Origin: Lentisphaeria bacterium
Lineage (GTDB): Bacteria > Verrucomicrobiota > Lentisphaeria > Victivallales > Victivallaceae
Direction of reading: 5' to 3'
Assembly: GCA_017450705.1 (NCBI GenBank)
Contig: JAFSTC010000022.1
Span: 1-36,775 of the forward strand
Length of the DNA: 36,775 nucleotides
Shown here: positions 8,582 to 15,436 of the stretch, piece by piece
Numbering within the stretch: the stretch's first letter is position 1
How the letters are laid out: the number at the start of each line of letters is the position of its first letter
The notes under the pieces: model-generated
Seen by the model: only the letters and a program-made list of their open reading frames with translations
The model's database searches: none
What the model was told of the DNA's origin: nothing
Translations under genes and position numbers: made by a program

Positions 8582-9049
8582 TCAGCTGACCTTGACGACG
8601 TGGGTCCCGTTCTTTCCCTCGCTCATCCTGGGGATGGCGATCTCGAGGACGCCGTGCTCGTATTTGGCCCGGGTCTCGGCGCCCTTGACCGGCACCGGCA
8701 GCTTGACGCTCTCTTCATAGCTCTCGCAGACGCGCTCCCTGATGACGTAGCGCTTGTCGTCGCAGCAGGCCTTGTGCTTGCCGCAGTCGACGACCCTGAC
8801 GGTGAGGAAATCGCCGACGACCTCGATCTCGAAATCCTCCTTGCAGCGTCCGGGGCAGGGGAATTTGACTTCCACGTATTTGTCCTTGACGGATACGTCC
8901 AGCTTCGTGTCGATCTGCCCGCCGAACACCAGGTCCGAACGGAAGCCCGGGAAACAGCTGAACATCGATTTGACCATCTCTTCCAGCGGCTGCGTGGACA
9001 GCTCGAAGTTGAGACCTCTCGGATTCCTGTTTCTTGCCAGCATGTTCAT
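8582..9049 (-). CDS. Small heat-shock protein (Hsp20), cysteine-rich, first of tandem pair
   Basis: The 155-residue protein has an N-terminal arm (1-50), an alpha-crystallin domain (about 51-145, beginning TKLDVSVKDKYVEVKFPCPG) and the late strand HGVLEIAIPRM with an IxI-like motif. It is expected to be an ATP-independent holdase. It contains seven Cys, six of them in the crystallin domain and including CPGRC and CGKHKACC; such residues are usually rare in this family. The start at 9049 has AAGGAG nine bases upstream; a second Met two codons later is possible. No CIRCE element (TTAGCACTC type) is present upstream, so the usual HrcA control is not indicated. A strong inverted repeat at 9156-9192 lies in the leader or promoter zone. 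Confidence 0.9.
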   Translation of the reverse strand: MNMLARNRNPRGLNFELSTQPLEEMVKSMFSCFPGFRSDLVFGGQIDTKLDVSVKDKYVEVKFPCPGRCKEDFEIEVVGDFLTVRVVDCGKHKACCDDKRYVIRERVCESYEESVKLPVPVKGAETRAKYEHGVLEIAIPRMSEGKNGTHVVKVS

Positions 9050-9155
9050 AGTTTCGTACTCCTTCCTCTTTTTTCCGGCCTCTTCACCGGATCTCGTCAC
9101 GGCATGAGCACGGGGCGTGCCAAACAGGCCTCCGGGCACGGAAGGCGTTCCCCGT

Positions 9156-9204
9156 GGGACAATCTGGCGCGGCGGCCGCGACAGGTTGTCCCTGTCGCGC
9201 GACA
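9156..9204. repeat. Large inverted repeat and overlapping palindromes upstream of the hsp20 pair
   Basis: Bases 9156-9192 form a nearly perfect 37-nt inverted repeat: GGGACAATCTG pairs with CAGGTTGTCCC, and the inner CGCGGC pairs with GCCGCG around a central G, with only one G-T pair and one mismatch. A second inverted repeat, CGCGACAGG-TTGTC-CCTGTCGCG, covers 9177-9199. A perfect 12-base palindrome TGTCGCGCGACA covers 9193-9204. Three TGTCGCG-type half-sites therefore sit side by side. It could be an operator or a leader hairpin. There is no T-tract, so it is not an ordinary terminator. Confidence 0.75.
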
Positions 9205-9312
9205 CTTTTTCCCGGGGGGCGGTGCCGGGCGGAAAATCCCCGGGAAACGGGGCTTCTTTATGCCGAAACCGGACCGATTTCGAAAAAAAACAAAAAATTT
9301 TTCGATATGCCG

Positions 9313-9340
9313 TTTGAAATAACGCAAAATCGGTGATAAT
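9313..9340 (+). promoter_or_regulatory. Candidate promoter of the RRM gene
   Basis: TTTGAA (9313-9318) or TTGAAA (9314-9319) is followed by GATAAT (9335-9340) with a 16- or 15-base spacer. If used, the transcript would carry a leader of about 180 bases, similar in size to the regulatory leaders of cold-shock RNA-binding proteins. Confidence 0.4.
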
Positions 9341-9526
9341 GTATTGGCCGTGCGGGGGATTTGATAATACCGGCGGTATGCCTTGATCCGTGGTTTCCTG
9401 TCGTCGGCGTTTTCAGAACGCTTCCCGGTAGCCGTAACAACAATAGGGATAAACAGGATCACAAGTCGTGCCGGTATTTTCTGGCGGTCTTCCTTTAAGG
9501 AGTTGGAGAAAGGATCAGGAACAAGG

Positions 9527-9799
9527 ATGAACATCTATGTAGGCAATCTGCCCTACGGCATCAACCGCGACCAGCTGCGTGACGTTTTCGCCGCCTTCGG
9601 CGAAGTTTCTGCCGCCCGCATCGTGACCGATCGTGAGACCGGGAGATCCAAGGGCTTCGGCTTCGTCGAAATGCCCAATGACGAGGAGGCGAAAAAGGCG
9701 ATCGAGGCCCTCAACGGCAATGACATCGGCGGCCGCAAGGCGATCGTCAACGAGGCCCGTCCCCGGGAGGAGCGTCCTCCCCGCGAAAAGAGCTGGTGA
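9527..9799 (+). CDS. RRM-domain RNA-binding protein
   Basis: The 90-residue protein is a single RNA-recognition motif. RNP2 is IYVGNL at residues 3-8 and RNP1 is KGFGFVEM at about 43-50; a basic, Pro/Arg/Glu-rich tail (RPREERPPREKSW) follows. Stand-alone RRM proteins of this size are found in cyanobacteria and many Gram-negative groups; there they bind RNA and are often cold-induced. The start at 9527 gives the motif exactly at the N-terminus, with AGGA six bases upstream; a longer open frame from 9383 adds no recognisable sequence. The gene appears monocistronic, with a strong terminator 34 bp downstream. Its long leader suggests control at the RNA level, but this is inference. Confidence 0.93.
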   Translation: MNIYVGNLPYGINRDQLRDVFAAFGEVSAARIVTDRETGRSKGFGFVEMPNDEEAKKAIEALNGNDIGGRKAIVNEARPREERPPREKSW

Positions 9800-9832
9800 T
9801 CTTCTGTTCTCACCGGAGTTTTCTGTTTCTCC

Positions 9833-9860
9833 ATGCCGCAAGAAATTGCGGCATTTTTTT
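9833..9860 (+). terminator. Rho-independent terminator after the RRM gene
   Basis: A perfect 9-bp stem (ATGCCGCAA with TTGCGGCAT) with a GAAA tetraloop is followed directly by seven T residues. It separates the RRM gene from the DksA-led operon. Confidence 0.95.
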
Positions 9861-9871
9861 GTGACCGCGCA

Positions 9872-9900
9872 TTGAAAAACACATTCTCCGGCAGTATATT
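9872..9900 (+). promoter_or_regulatory. Promoter of the dksA-like/lspA operon
   Basis: TTGAAA (9872-9877) and TATATT (9895-9900) are separated by 17 bases. The predicted start near 9907 coincides with an upstream in-frame ATG, which supports translation beginning at the later ATG at 9937. Confidence 0.8.
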
Positions 9901-9936
9901 ACCCCGATGCCGATAAAAACAACGGAAGGACTTGGT

Positions 9937-10329
9937 ATGAAGAAGAAAACTGCCGTTCCCAGATACGAGGGCAAGGAGCTTGAGTACTACAATGCCCTGA
10001 TCGCCGCGGGCGAGAAGATCCGCCAGCAGATGAGGTATCACGCTTCCGAGGCCCTCGACTGCAGCAATGCCGACAAGCGCGGCGTCACGACCCACATGGC
10101 CGACGTCTCCAGCGACAACTCCCGGCATGAAATGGAGATCCGCATGCTCTCCGAGGAGGGCGATGTGCTGCATCTCATCGACGACGCGCTCGCCCGGCTG
10201 GCCCGGGGCGAATACGGCAGGTGCCAGGAGTGCGGCGAAATGATCCCCGAAGGCCGGCTCAGGGTCCGTCCCTACGCCGTCTTCTGCATCAAGTGCAAGA
10301 CCAAACACGAAGAGATGATGCGCGGGTAA
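9937..10329 (+). CDS. DksA/TraR-family zinc-finger protein
   Basis: The 130-residue protein has an N-terminal helical region followed by a C-terminal C4 zinc finger with Cys96, Cys99, Cys117 and Cys120 (CQECG and CIKCK). This is the arrangement of DksA/TraR proteins, which reach into the RNA polymerase secondary channel and alter promoter kinetics, often with ppGpp. The loop between the helices reads ADVSSDN (residues 55-61), an acidic tip like that of DksA though not identical. The start at 9937 has AAGGA seven bases upstream; the alternative ATG at 9907 would be at the transcript tip with no ribosome site. In several phyla small DksA-like genes precede lspA, as here (5 bp gap). The specific gene name is left open because several subfamilies share this form. 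Confidence 0.88.
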   Translation: MKKKTAVPRYEGKELEYYNALIAAGEKIRQQMRYHASEALDCSNADKRGVTTHMADVSSDNSRHEMEIRMLSEEGDVLHLIDDALARLARGEYGRCQECGEMIPEGRLRVRPYAVFCIKCKTKHEEMMRG

Positions 10330-10334
10330 GTCTC

Positions 10335-10913
10335 ATGGACCGGGATCCTGCGGAAAAAACCGTCGGTGAGCCTGCGGAGAAGGTCCCTTCCGCGGCTCAC
10401 GCGGCGGAGCCAGCCGCACAGGGTGCGTTCCGGCGGCGGCGGGGGCTCCCCGTCTGCGCCGCGACAGCCGCCCTTCTGCTGCTGGCCGACCAGTTCTCCA
10501 AACTCGTGATCACGGCGTCCTATGCGCTGCACGAGAGCACGCCCGTCATCCCCGGGTTTTTCTCCATCACCTACGTGCGCAATCACGGCGCGGCGTGGGG
10601 CATGTTTTCCGGCCACGGCTGGTTCCTGCTCGTGGTCGCCGCGGCGGTGGTCGCCGCGATATTCCGCTTCTACCGCTATCTCACCGAAGGATACGCCGAG
10701 CGTGAGATCGCTCTCTTCATGATCCTCTCCGGGGTGGCGGGCAACTCCATCGACCGGCTGTGGCGGGGCGCGGTGGTCGATTTTCTCGATTTCCACTACA
10801 AGACCGTGTGGCACTACCCCGTCTTCAACATCGCCGACATCGCCATCTGCACCGGCGTCGGACTCTTCATCCTCTCGGGATTTCTCCGCGGCGACCGGGA
10901 GAAAGAAAAGTGA
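10335..10913 (+). CDS. lspA: Lipoprotein signal peptidase (signal peptidase II)
   Basis: This inner-membrane aspartic protease removes the signal peptide from diacylglyceryl-modified prolipoproteins. The 192-residue sequence has four hydrophobic segments (about 39-60, 96-112, 124-137, 165-184). Catalytic Asp140 lies in GNSIDR and Asp168 in FNIAD, and the conserved VRNHGAAWG loop is at 81-89. The start at 10335 leaves a 35-residue hydrophilic, Glu/Ala/Pro-rich cytoplasmic extension that most family members lack; no inner Met offers a better start. The ribosome site is weak, so coupling to the gene 5 bp upstream is likely. Its TGA stop overlaps the GTG start of the next gene. Confidence 0.95.
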   Translation: MDRDPAEKTVGEPAEKVPSAAHAAEPAAQGAFRRRRGLPVCAATAALLLLADQFSKLVITASYALHESTPVIPGFFSITYVRNHGAAWGMFSGHGWFLLVVAAAVVAAIFRFYRYLTEGYAEREIALFMILSGVAGNSIDRLWRGAVVDFLDFHYKTVWHYPVFNIADIAICTGVGLFILSGFLRGDREKEK

Positions 10914-12358
10914 ATATCGCCGATGCTTCCCAGGTCCGCGCCGCGGAGAAAAAAGCCCTCGCGGGCGATCCGGAGGGGTACGGTCTGATGCTTTGCGCCG
11001 GGCGCGCCGCCGCCCGGATCATAGAAGAGTTTTTTCCCCGCGTCCGGCGGACGGTCGTCCTCTGCGGGGGCGGCAACAACGGCGGAGACGCCCTCGTCGC
11101 CGCCGCTTCCCTGCCGGGCGAGGTGGTCGTGTACGCGCTCAGGCCCCTGTCGGAACTGCGGGGCGCCGCGGCCTGTGCCGCAAGGGATCTGCCCGAACGC
11201 ATCGAAGTCCATGTGTGCGAGACGCTTTCCCCCGACGTTTTCCGTTTCGGCGACCTGATCGTCGACGGGGTGCTTGGCATCGGTTTTTCCGGCGGTCCGC
11301 TCCGGGGGCCTGCGGCCTCTTTTCTCCGCGCCGCCGCTTCCTCCGGGTGTCCCGTCGCCGCGCTGGATGTCCCCAGCGGTCTTGACGCCGACACGGGGAT
11401 CGCGGCGGAGGCGGCGGTCCGCGCGGACCTCACCGTCACCTTCGGCGCGGTGAAAAAGGGACTTCTTCTCGGACAGGGGCCCGCCCTGTGCGGCGTGCTC
11501 AGGGCCGTCGACATCGGTCTGGGCGGGGTTTCCTGCGACGACCGGGCCGTCACCTTCGAAGAGGCGGTCCGGCTCCTGCCGCGTCCCGGTTCCGACGTCC
11601 ACAAGAACAGCCGGGGGGCACTGCTGGTCGTCGCCGGAAGTTCCGAGTTTTCCGGCGCCGCCGCGCTGACGGCGACCGCGGCCCTGCGGTGCGGCGCGGG
11701 GATCGTCCGGCTGGCCTGCGTCAAGGCCGCGGCTTTGCCCTGCGCCGTGATCGCGCGGGAGTTTCCTGCCGAAAACGGTCTCCTTGCCCCTGCCGTGTGG
11801 CGGAGCCTCGCTCCGTGGATCCGCGCCAGCGACGCTCTGGCCGCCGGTCCGGGCTGGGGTCCGGTTTCCCCCGGGCTTCTGCAGGGGGTCTTCGACTTTC
11901 CCGGGCCCGTCGTTCTGGATGCCGACGCCCTCAACGCGGCGGCGCGGAACCCCGAGCTTTGGCGGGGCCGCCCCGACATGGTCATCACGCCCCACCCCGG
12001 CGAGGCCGCCCGTCTGGCCCGGGCCTTCGGCGTCGCCGGCGACGGCCGCAGCGGGCTTGCCCGGGGACTTGCGGCAAAGCTGGGGACCGTCGTCCTGCTG
12101 AAGGGGAAATTCACCGTCGTCGCCTCCCCCGACGGGCGGGAGAAGATCATTCTTGCCGGGAGTCCCGCTCTGGCCACCGCGGGCAGCGGGGACGTCCTTA
12201 CGGGCGTCATCGGGGCGCTGCTCGCTTCGGGCGTTTCTCCCTTCGACGCGGCGGTCCTCGGCGCCTCCCTCCACGGCCGGGCCGGGGAGCTCGCCGGACG
12301 CGGCGCCGTTTCCGACGACCTGCCCCTTGTTCTGAGAGACATTTTGAGAGATCTGTGA
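10910..12358 (+). CDS. nnrDE: Bifunctional NAD(P)H-hydrate epimerase / ADP-dependent NAD(P)H-hydrate dehydratase
   Basis: The 482-residue enzyme repairs hydrated NADH and NADPH. The N-terminal YjeF_N epimerase domain (about 1-205) shows GGGNNGGDALVAA at 53-65, VDGVLGIGFSG at 118-128 and ALDVPSGLDADTG at 151-163. The C-terminal ribokinase-like dehydratase domain (about 215-482) shows LDADALNAAA at 336-345, ITPHPGEAARL at 359-369 and the catalytic loop AGSGDVLTG at 424-432. Both activities should therefore be present. Translation starts at GTG 10910, overlapping the lspA stop as GTGA, with GGAG about nine bases upstream. The fused form is the common arrangement in bacteria. Confidence 0.95.
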   Translation: MNIADASQVRAAEKKALAGDPEGYGLMLCAGRAAARIIEEFFPRVRRTVVLCGGGNNGGDALVAAASLPGEVVVYALRPLSELRGAAACAARDLPERIEVHVCETLSPDVFRFGDLIVDGVLGIGFSGGPLRGPAASFLRAAASSGCPVAALDVPSGLDADTGIAAEAAVRADLTVTFGAVKKGLLLGQGPALCGVLRAVDIGLGGVSCDDRAVTFEEAVRLLPRPGSDVHKNSRGALLVVAGSSEFSGAAALTATAALRCGAGIVRLACVKAAALPCAVIAREFPAENGLLAPAVWRSLAPWIRASDALAAGPGWGPVSPGLLQGVFDFPGPVVLDADALNAAARNPELWRGRPDMVITPHPGEAARLARAFGVAGDGRSGLARGLAAKLGTVVLLKGKFTVVASPDGREKIILAGSPALATAGSGDVLTGVIGALLASGVSPFDAAVLGASLHGRAGELAGRGAVSDDLPLVLRDILRDL

Positions 12359-12370
12359 AGCCTTTGTGAT

Positions 12371-13504
12371 ATGAAGAAGTGTTTGAAAATCGTCGCCGAC
12401 GACAAGATACCGTTCCTGCGGGGCGTATTCGAGGACGTCGCCCGGGTCGTTTACCTGCCCGGAGCGAAAACTGCCGCCGCGGACGTCCGGGACGCCGACG
12501 CGCTCATCACCCGCACCCGGACCCGCTGCGGCCGGGAACTGCTGGCGGGAAGTTCCGTGCGTTTCATCGCCACCGCCACGATCGGGTTCGACCACATCGA
12601 CCGGGAGGCCTTGCGGGAGCTGGGCATCGCCTGGTGCAACGCCCCGGGATGCAACGCCGCAAGCGTTGCCCAGTACATCACCAGCGCTCTGGTGAGTTTT
12701 CCCGGCAGCCGGCAGGGGCAGGTTTTGGGCGTCATCGGCGTGGGACACGTGGGCCGTCTCGTCGCCGCGGCGGGGAGGGCTCTGGGCATGGAAGTGCTGC
12801 TCAACGATCCGCCCCGGGAGGAAGCCGGCGATCCGGAGCATTTCGTCTCCCTCGACGAGATCCGGGAGAAGTCGGACTTCATCACGCTGCACGTGCCTCT
12901 CGAAAGGGAGGGGGCCCACCCCACGCTGAAGATGCTCTCCGCGGCGTTTTTTGCCGGAGTGAAGTCCGGAGCCGTTTTCTTCAACAGCTCCCGGGGGGAG
13001 GCCGTGGAGACGTCCGCTCTCAAAGCCGCCCTCCGCGGGGGACGCCTTGCCGCCGCCGTCATCGACGTGTGGGAGAACGAGCCCGGGATCGACACGGAGC
13101 TCATGGCGCTGGCCCGGTTCGCCACGCCCCACATCGCGGGGTACTCCACTGACGGGAAAGCCAACGGGACGGCCATGTCCGTCCGCCGGGTGGCCGCTGC
13201 TTTGGAGCTCCCCGGCTTCGACGGCTGGTATCCCGCGAGCATCCCCGCGCCGGAAGCGCCGGAGATCATCCGCCTCGATGCGTCCGAGTCCGTTGCCGGG
13301 CAGGTGCGTCAAGCCGTTCTGCACGCCTACGATATCTCCTGCGACGATCGGCGTCTCAGGGCCGCGCCGGAGGATTTCGAGAAACTGCGGGGCAGTTATC
13401 CCGTCCGGAGGGAGTTCCCCTTCTTCCGCGTCCGGGGCGGGTCGCCCGAAGCGCTGAAGATCCTGACTTCTCTCGGGTTTTCGGCGGACGGAGGTGAAAG
13501 ATGA
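12371..13504 (+). CDS. pdxB: 4-phosphoerythronate dehydrogenase
   Basis: The 377-residue protein is a D-2-hydroxyacid dehydrogenase-family enzyme that oxidises 4-phospho-D-erythronate in the DXP-dependent route to pyridoxal 5'-phosphate. The NAD-binding motif VIGVGHVGRLV, the catalytic-site segments NSSRGEAVETSAL (Arg) and VWENEPGID (Glu), and TPHIAGYS (His) are in the expected order. The C-terminal tail after about residue 300, with YDISCDDRRLR, fits the dimerisation region special to PdxB and absent from phosphoglycerate or lactate dehydrogenases. The ribosome site is poor and the gene begins 12 bp after the NAD(P)HX repair gene, so it probably relies on operon translation. The stop overlaps the next start as ATGA. 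Confidence 0.9.
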   Translation: MKKCLKIVADDKIPFLRGVFEDVARVVYLPGAKTAAADVRDADALITRTRTRCGRELLAGSSVRFIATATIGFDHIDREALRELGIAWCNAPGCNAASVAQYITSALVSFPGSRQGQVLGVIGVGHVGRLVAAAGRALGMEVLLNDPPREEAGDPEHFVSLDEIREKSDFITLHVPLEREGAHPTLKMLSAAFFAGVKSGAVFFNSSRGEAVETSALKAALRGGRLAAAVIDVWENEPGIDTELMALARFATPHIAGYSTDGKANGTAMSVRRVAAALELPGFDGWYPASIPAPEAPEIIRLDASESVAGQVRQAVLHAYDISCDDRRLRAAPEDFEKLRGSYPVRREFPFFRVRGGSPEALKILTSLGFSADGGER

Positions 13505-14508
13505 GTCAGGCAAAACGCAAAAAGAACAAGAGCCGGATCGTCGTCTGGCTGGAATATTTCTTCTTTTCCATCCTCTGCCGGATCTTGGAGCTTCTGCCGA
13601 TGCGCCGGGCGTCGGCTCTTGCCGCGGGGCTCACGCGGCTGCTGTTTTACGCGGACTTGCGCCACGCGCGGCGGACGGTCCGGCACATCATGTACGCCGG
13701 GGTGGAGAGCGATCCGCGAAAGGCGAAAAAAATGGCCGTCGCCAGCTTCGGCGAGTTCGGGAAACTTCTGGCCGAGATCGTCAAGATGCCCCAGATGTAC
13801 AGTCTCGACCGGGTTCGGATCTCCGCGCCGGAGAACACCCTCGATATCATCTCCCCCGAGCGGAATCCCGGCAGCCGCCAGATCATCCTCGCCGTGGCCC
13901 ACTACGGCAACTGGGAGATGGCGGGAACGGCCTTCGCCGAATATACCGGCACCCCCATGTCCTCCCTGATGCGTCCCTTCGGCAACCCCCTCATCGGGAA
14001 GAAGATCCTCTCCAACCGCGGGGGGAAAAGTCACGAATTGATCGACAAAAATCAGGGTCTGCGGCCGATCCTCCGGGCGATGAACGAGGGCCGGATCATC
14101 ACCGTGCTGGTCGATCAGCACGCCATGTCGGGGGAGGGCGTGGAGGTGGAGTTTTTCGGACACCCCGCCCGGATGCACATGACGCCGGCCCTGCTGCACC
14201 TCAAATCGGGCATCCCCATCATCCCGGAGGTGACCCGGCGGGTCAGCGACGATTTCGAATTCGAGTTCGTCTTCGGGGAGCCGATCGTCCACAAGCCCAC
14301 GGGCGACAAGAAGCGCGACATCTACGAGATCACCCAGAGGATCGCCGACGAGCTGGAGGAGCTGATCCGCCGGGATCCCGTGCAGTGGCTGTGGGCGCCC
14401 CGCCACTGGCTCTCCATCGAGAGAAGAAACTGCGCTTCCTACGCCGACTGGAAGCGCCCGGTCTTTGGAAACGAGTCCGCTGAACATGCGGAGAAGGAGG
14501 AGCGATGA
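13501..14508 (+). CDS. LpxL/HtrB-like lysophospholipid or lipid A acyltransferase
   Basis: The 335-residue protein has a hydrophobic N-terminal segment (about 13-31) for membrane attachment. The HX4E acyltransferase motif HYGNWE is at 134-139, and VLVDQHAMSGEGVEVEFFG follows in the position of the substrate-binding block of HtrB/LpxL proteins. The conserved late segment PVQWLWAPRHW is diagnostic of the family. It would transfer an acyl chain at the inner face of the cytoplasmic membrane, in a lipid A-producing cell the secondary lauroyl or myristoyl chain. The exact substrate cannot be read from the sequence. Overlaps of ATGA type on both sides couple it to pdxB and the PHP gene. Confidence 0.88.
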   Translation: MSQAKRKKNKSRIVVWLEYFFFSILCRILELLPMRRASALAAGLTRLLFYADLRHARRTVRHIMYAGVESDPRKAKKMAVASFGEFGKLLAEIVKMPQMYSLDRVRISAPENTLDIISPERNPGSRQIILAVAHYGNWEMAGTAFAEYTGTPMSSLMRPFGNPLIGKKILSNRGGKSHELIDKNQGLRPILRAMNEGRIITVLVDQHAMSGEGVEVEFFGHPARMHMTPALLHLKSGIPIIPEVTRRVSDDFEFEFVFGEPIVHKPTGDKKRDIYEITQRIADELEELIRRDPVQWLWAPRHWLSIERRNCASYADWKRPVFGNESAEHAEKEER

Positions 14509-15416
14509 GCAGCGGGAAAATCGATTTTTACGGGCAGGAACTCAACGTCTACAAATCCTGTCTCCACACCCATTCCAAGGTCTCCGACGGTCTCTTCACG
14601 CCCGAGGAGGTCATCCGCCTGTACGCGGAGAAGGGGTACGACGTGCTGGCTTTCACCGACCACCGCCGTTACAACCCGGTGGAAACCTACGATTCCCGCG
14701 GTCTGCGGCTGCTTTCGGGCGTCGAACTGCATCCCGAGGGGCCCTTCGGGCGGGCGTGGCATCTGCTGTCTCTGGGGGTCCGCGAGGGCGACGTGCCGGG
14801 CGACACGACGGGCATGACGGCCCAGGAGGTCGTCGACGCGGTGCGCCGGGCGGGCGGGATCGTTTTCGCCGCCCATCCCTACTGGTGCGGCTTCCAGCAC
14901 GAGCATGTGTCGAGTCTGCGGGGCATTTCGGGGATCGAGGTGTGGAACACCAGCTGCCGCTACATCGGCAAAGCGTACAACATGCAGATCTGGGACGACT
15001 TGCTCATGCGGGGGAACCGCCTCGGCGCCCTTGCCGTGGACGACACCCACCGCGACCTGGACTGCTTCTTCGGCTGGACCATGATCTGTTCTCCCGATGA
15101 CGGCGAAAGATCCCTGCTCTCGGCCCTCGAAGGCGGCCGTTACTACGCCACCCAGGGGCCGGAGTTTTATCGGCTGAAGTGGGAAAACGGCGTGCTGGAG
15201 GCCGAGTTCTCCCCGTGCGCCGAAGTGATCGTCATGTCGTCGGCCTCCACGGGGTACATGGTGCGCCGCCCGGAGGAGGAGGGAGAACTCGCCGCGTCCT
15301 TGCGGATCGAGATCCCCCGGGCGCTCTCGGAGCCGGAAAAGCTGAAATATCTGCGCATCCAGCTGCGGGACGGGGAAGGCCGTTACGCCTGGAGCATGCC
15401 GATCCACCTCGCGTGA
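14505..15416 (+). CDS. PHP-domain metallohydrolase (CehA/McbA-like)
   Basis: The 303-residue cytoplasmic protein shows the metal-binding set of the PHP superfamily: HTHSKVSDG at 21-29, FTDH at 50-53, GVELH with Glu74, AWHLL with His86, AHPYW with His124 and DDTH at 179-182. This pattern fits stand-alone PHP phosphoesterases of the CehA/McbA type rather than polymerase-linked PHP or histidinol phosphatase. A beta-rich C-terminal part follows from about residue 215. The substrate is unknown. It ends the DksA-led operon, and its stop codon forms one flank of a GC-rich palindrome shared with the convergent smpB gene. Confidence 0.88.
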   Translation: MSSGKIDFYGQELNVYKSCLHTHSKVSDGLFTPEEVIRLYAEKGYDVLAFTDHRRYNPVETYDSRGLRLLSGVELHPEGPFGRAWHLLSLGVREGDVPGDTTGMTAQEVVDAVRRAGGIVFAAHPYWCGFQHEHVSSLRGISGIEVWNTSCRYIGKAYNMQIWDDLLMRGNRLGALAVDDTHRDLDCFFGWTMICSPDDGERSLLSALEGGRYYATQGPEFYRLKWENGVLEAEFSPCAEVIVMSSASTGYMVRRPEEEGELAASLRIEIPRALSEPEKLKYLRIQLRDGEGRYAWSMPIHLA

Positions 15417-15436
15417 CCCCGGGCCCGGGGAGGTCA
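15414..15436. terminator. Palindrome between convergent genes, possible bidirectional hairpin
   Basis: The 17-bp space between the PHP stop and the smpB stop is filled by a perfect 14-base palindrome CCCCGGGCCCGGGG (15417-15430). With the flanking TGACC and GGTCA, which contain both stop codons, the symmetry extends to 23 bases with one extra base. It lacks a T-tract, so if it ends transcription it would be an atypical or Rho-assisted site. Confidence 0.5.

Larger units (their letters stand above)
9050..9526. other. Gene-free divergent spacer between hsp20 and RRM genes
   Basis: No convincing coding sequence was found in these 477 bases; the open frames present are antisense or lack family motifs. 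The spacer holds the 37-nt inverted repeat (9156-9192), the overlapping palindrome (9193-9204), an A/T tract with mirrored TTCGAAAAA and TTTTTCGA (9279-9305), a promoter candidate for the RRM gene (9313-9340) and a small ATACC-GGC-GGTAT repeat (9367-9379). About 180 bases after that promoter would be untranslated leader. Confidence 0.6.

Noticed and set aside
9050-9300. Search for a CIRCE operator or sigma-32 promoter before the hsp20 pair
   Set aside because: No TTAGCACTC/GAGTGCTAA pair and no CTTGAA-CCCCAT pair at suitable spacing was found.
10814-13513. An 899-codon open frame on the minus strand opposite the NAD(P)HX repair and pdxB genes
   Set aside because: It is a shadow of the plus-strand genes caused by high GC at third positions. 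Its translation is Gly/Pro/Arg/Asp-rich with no family motif, while the plus strand shows full enzyme signatures.
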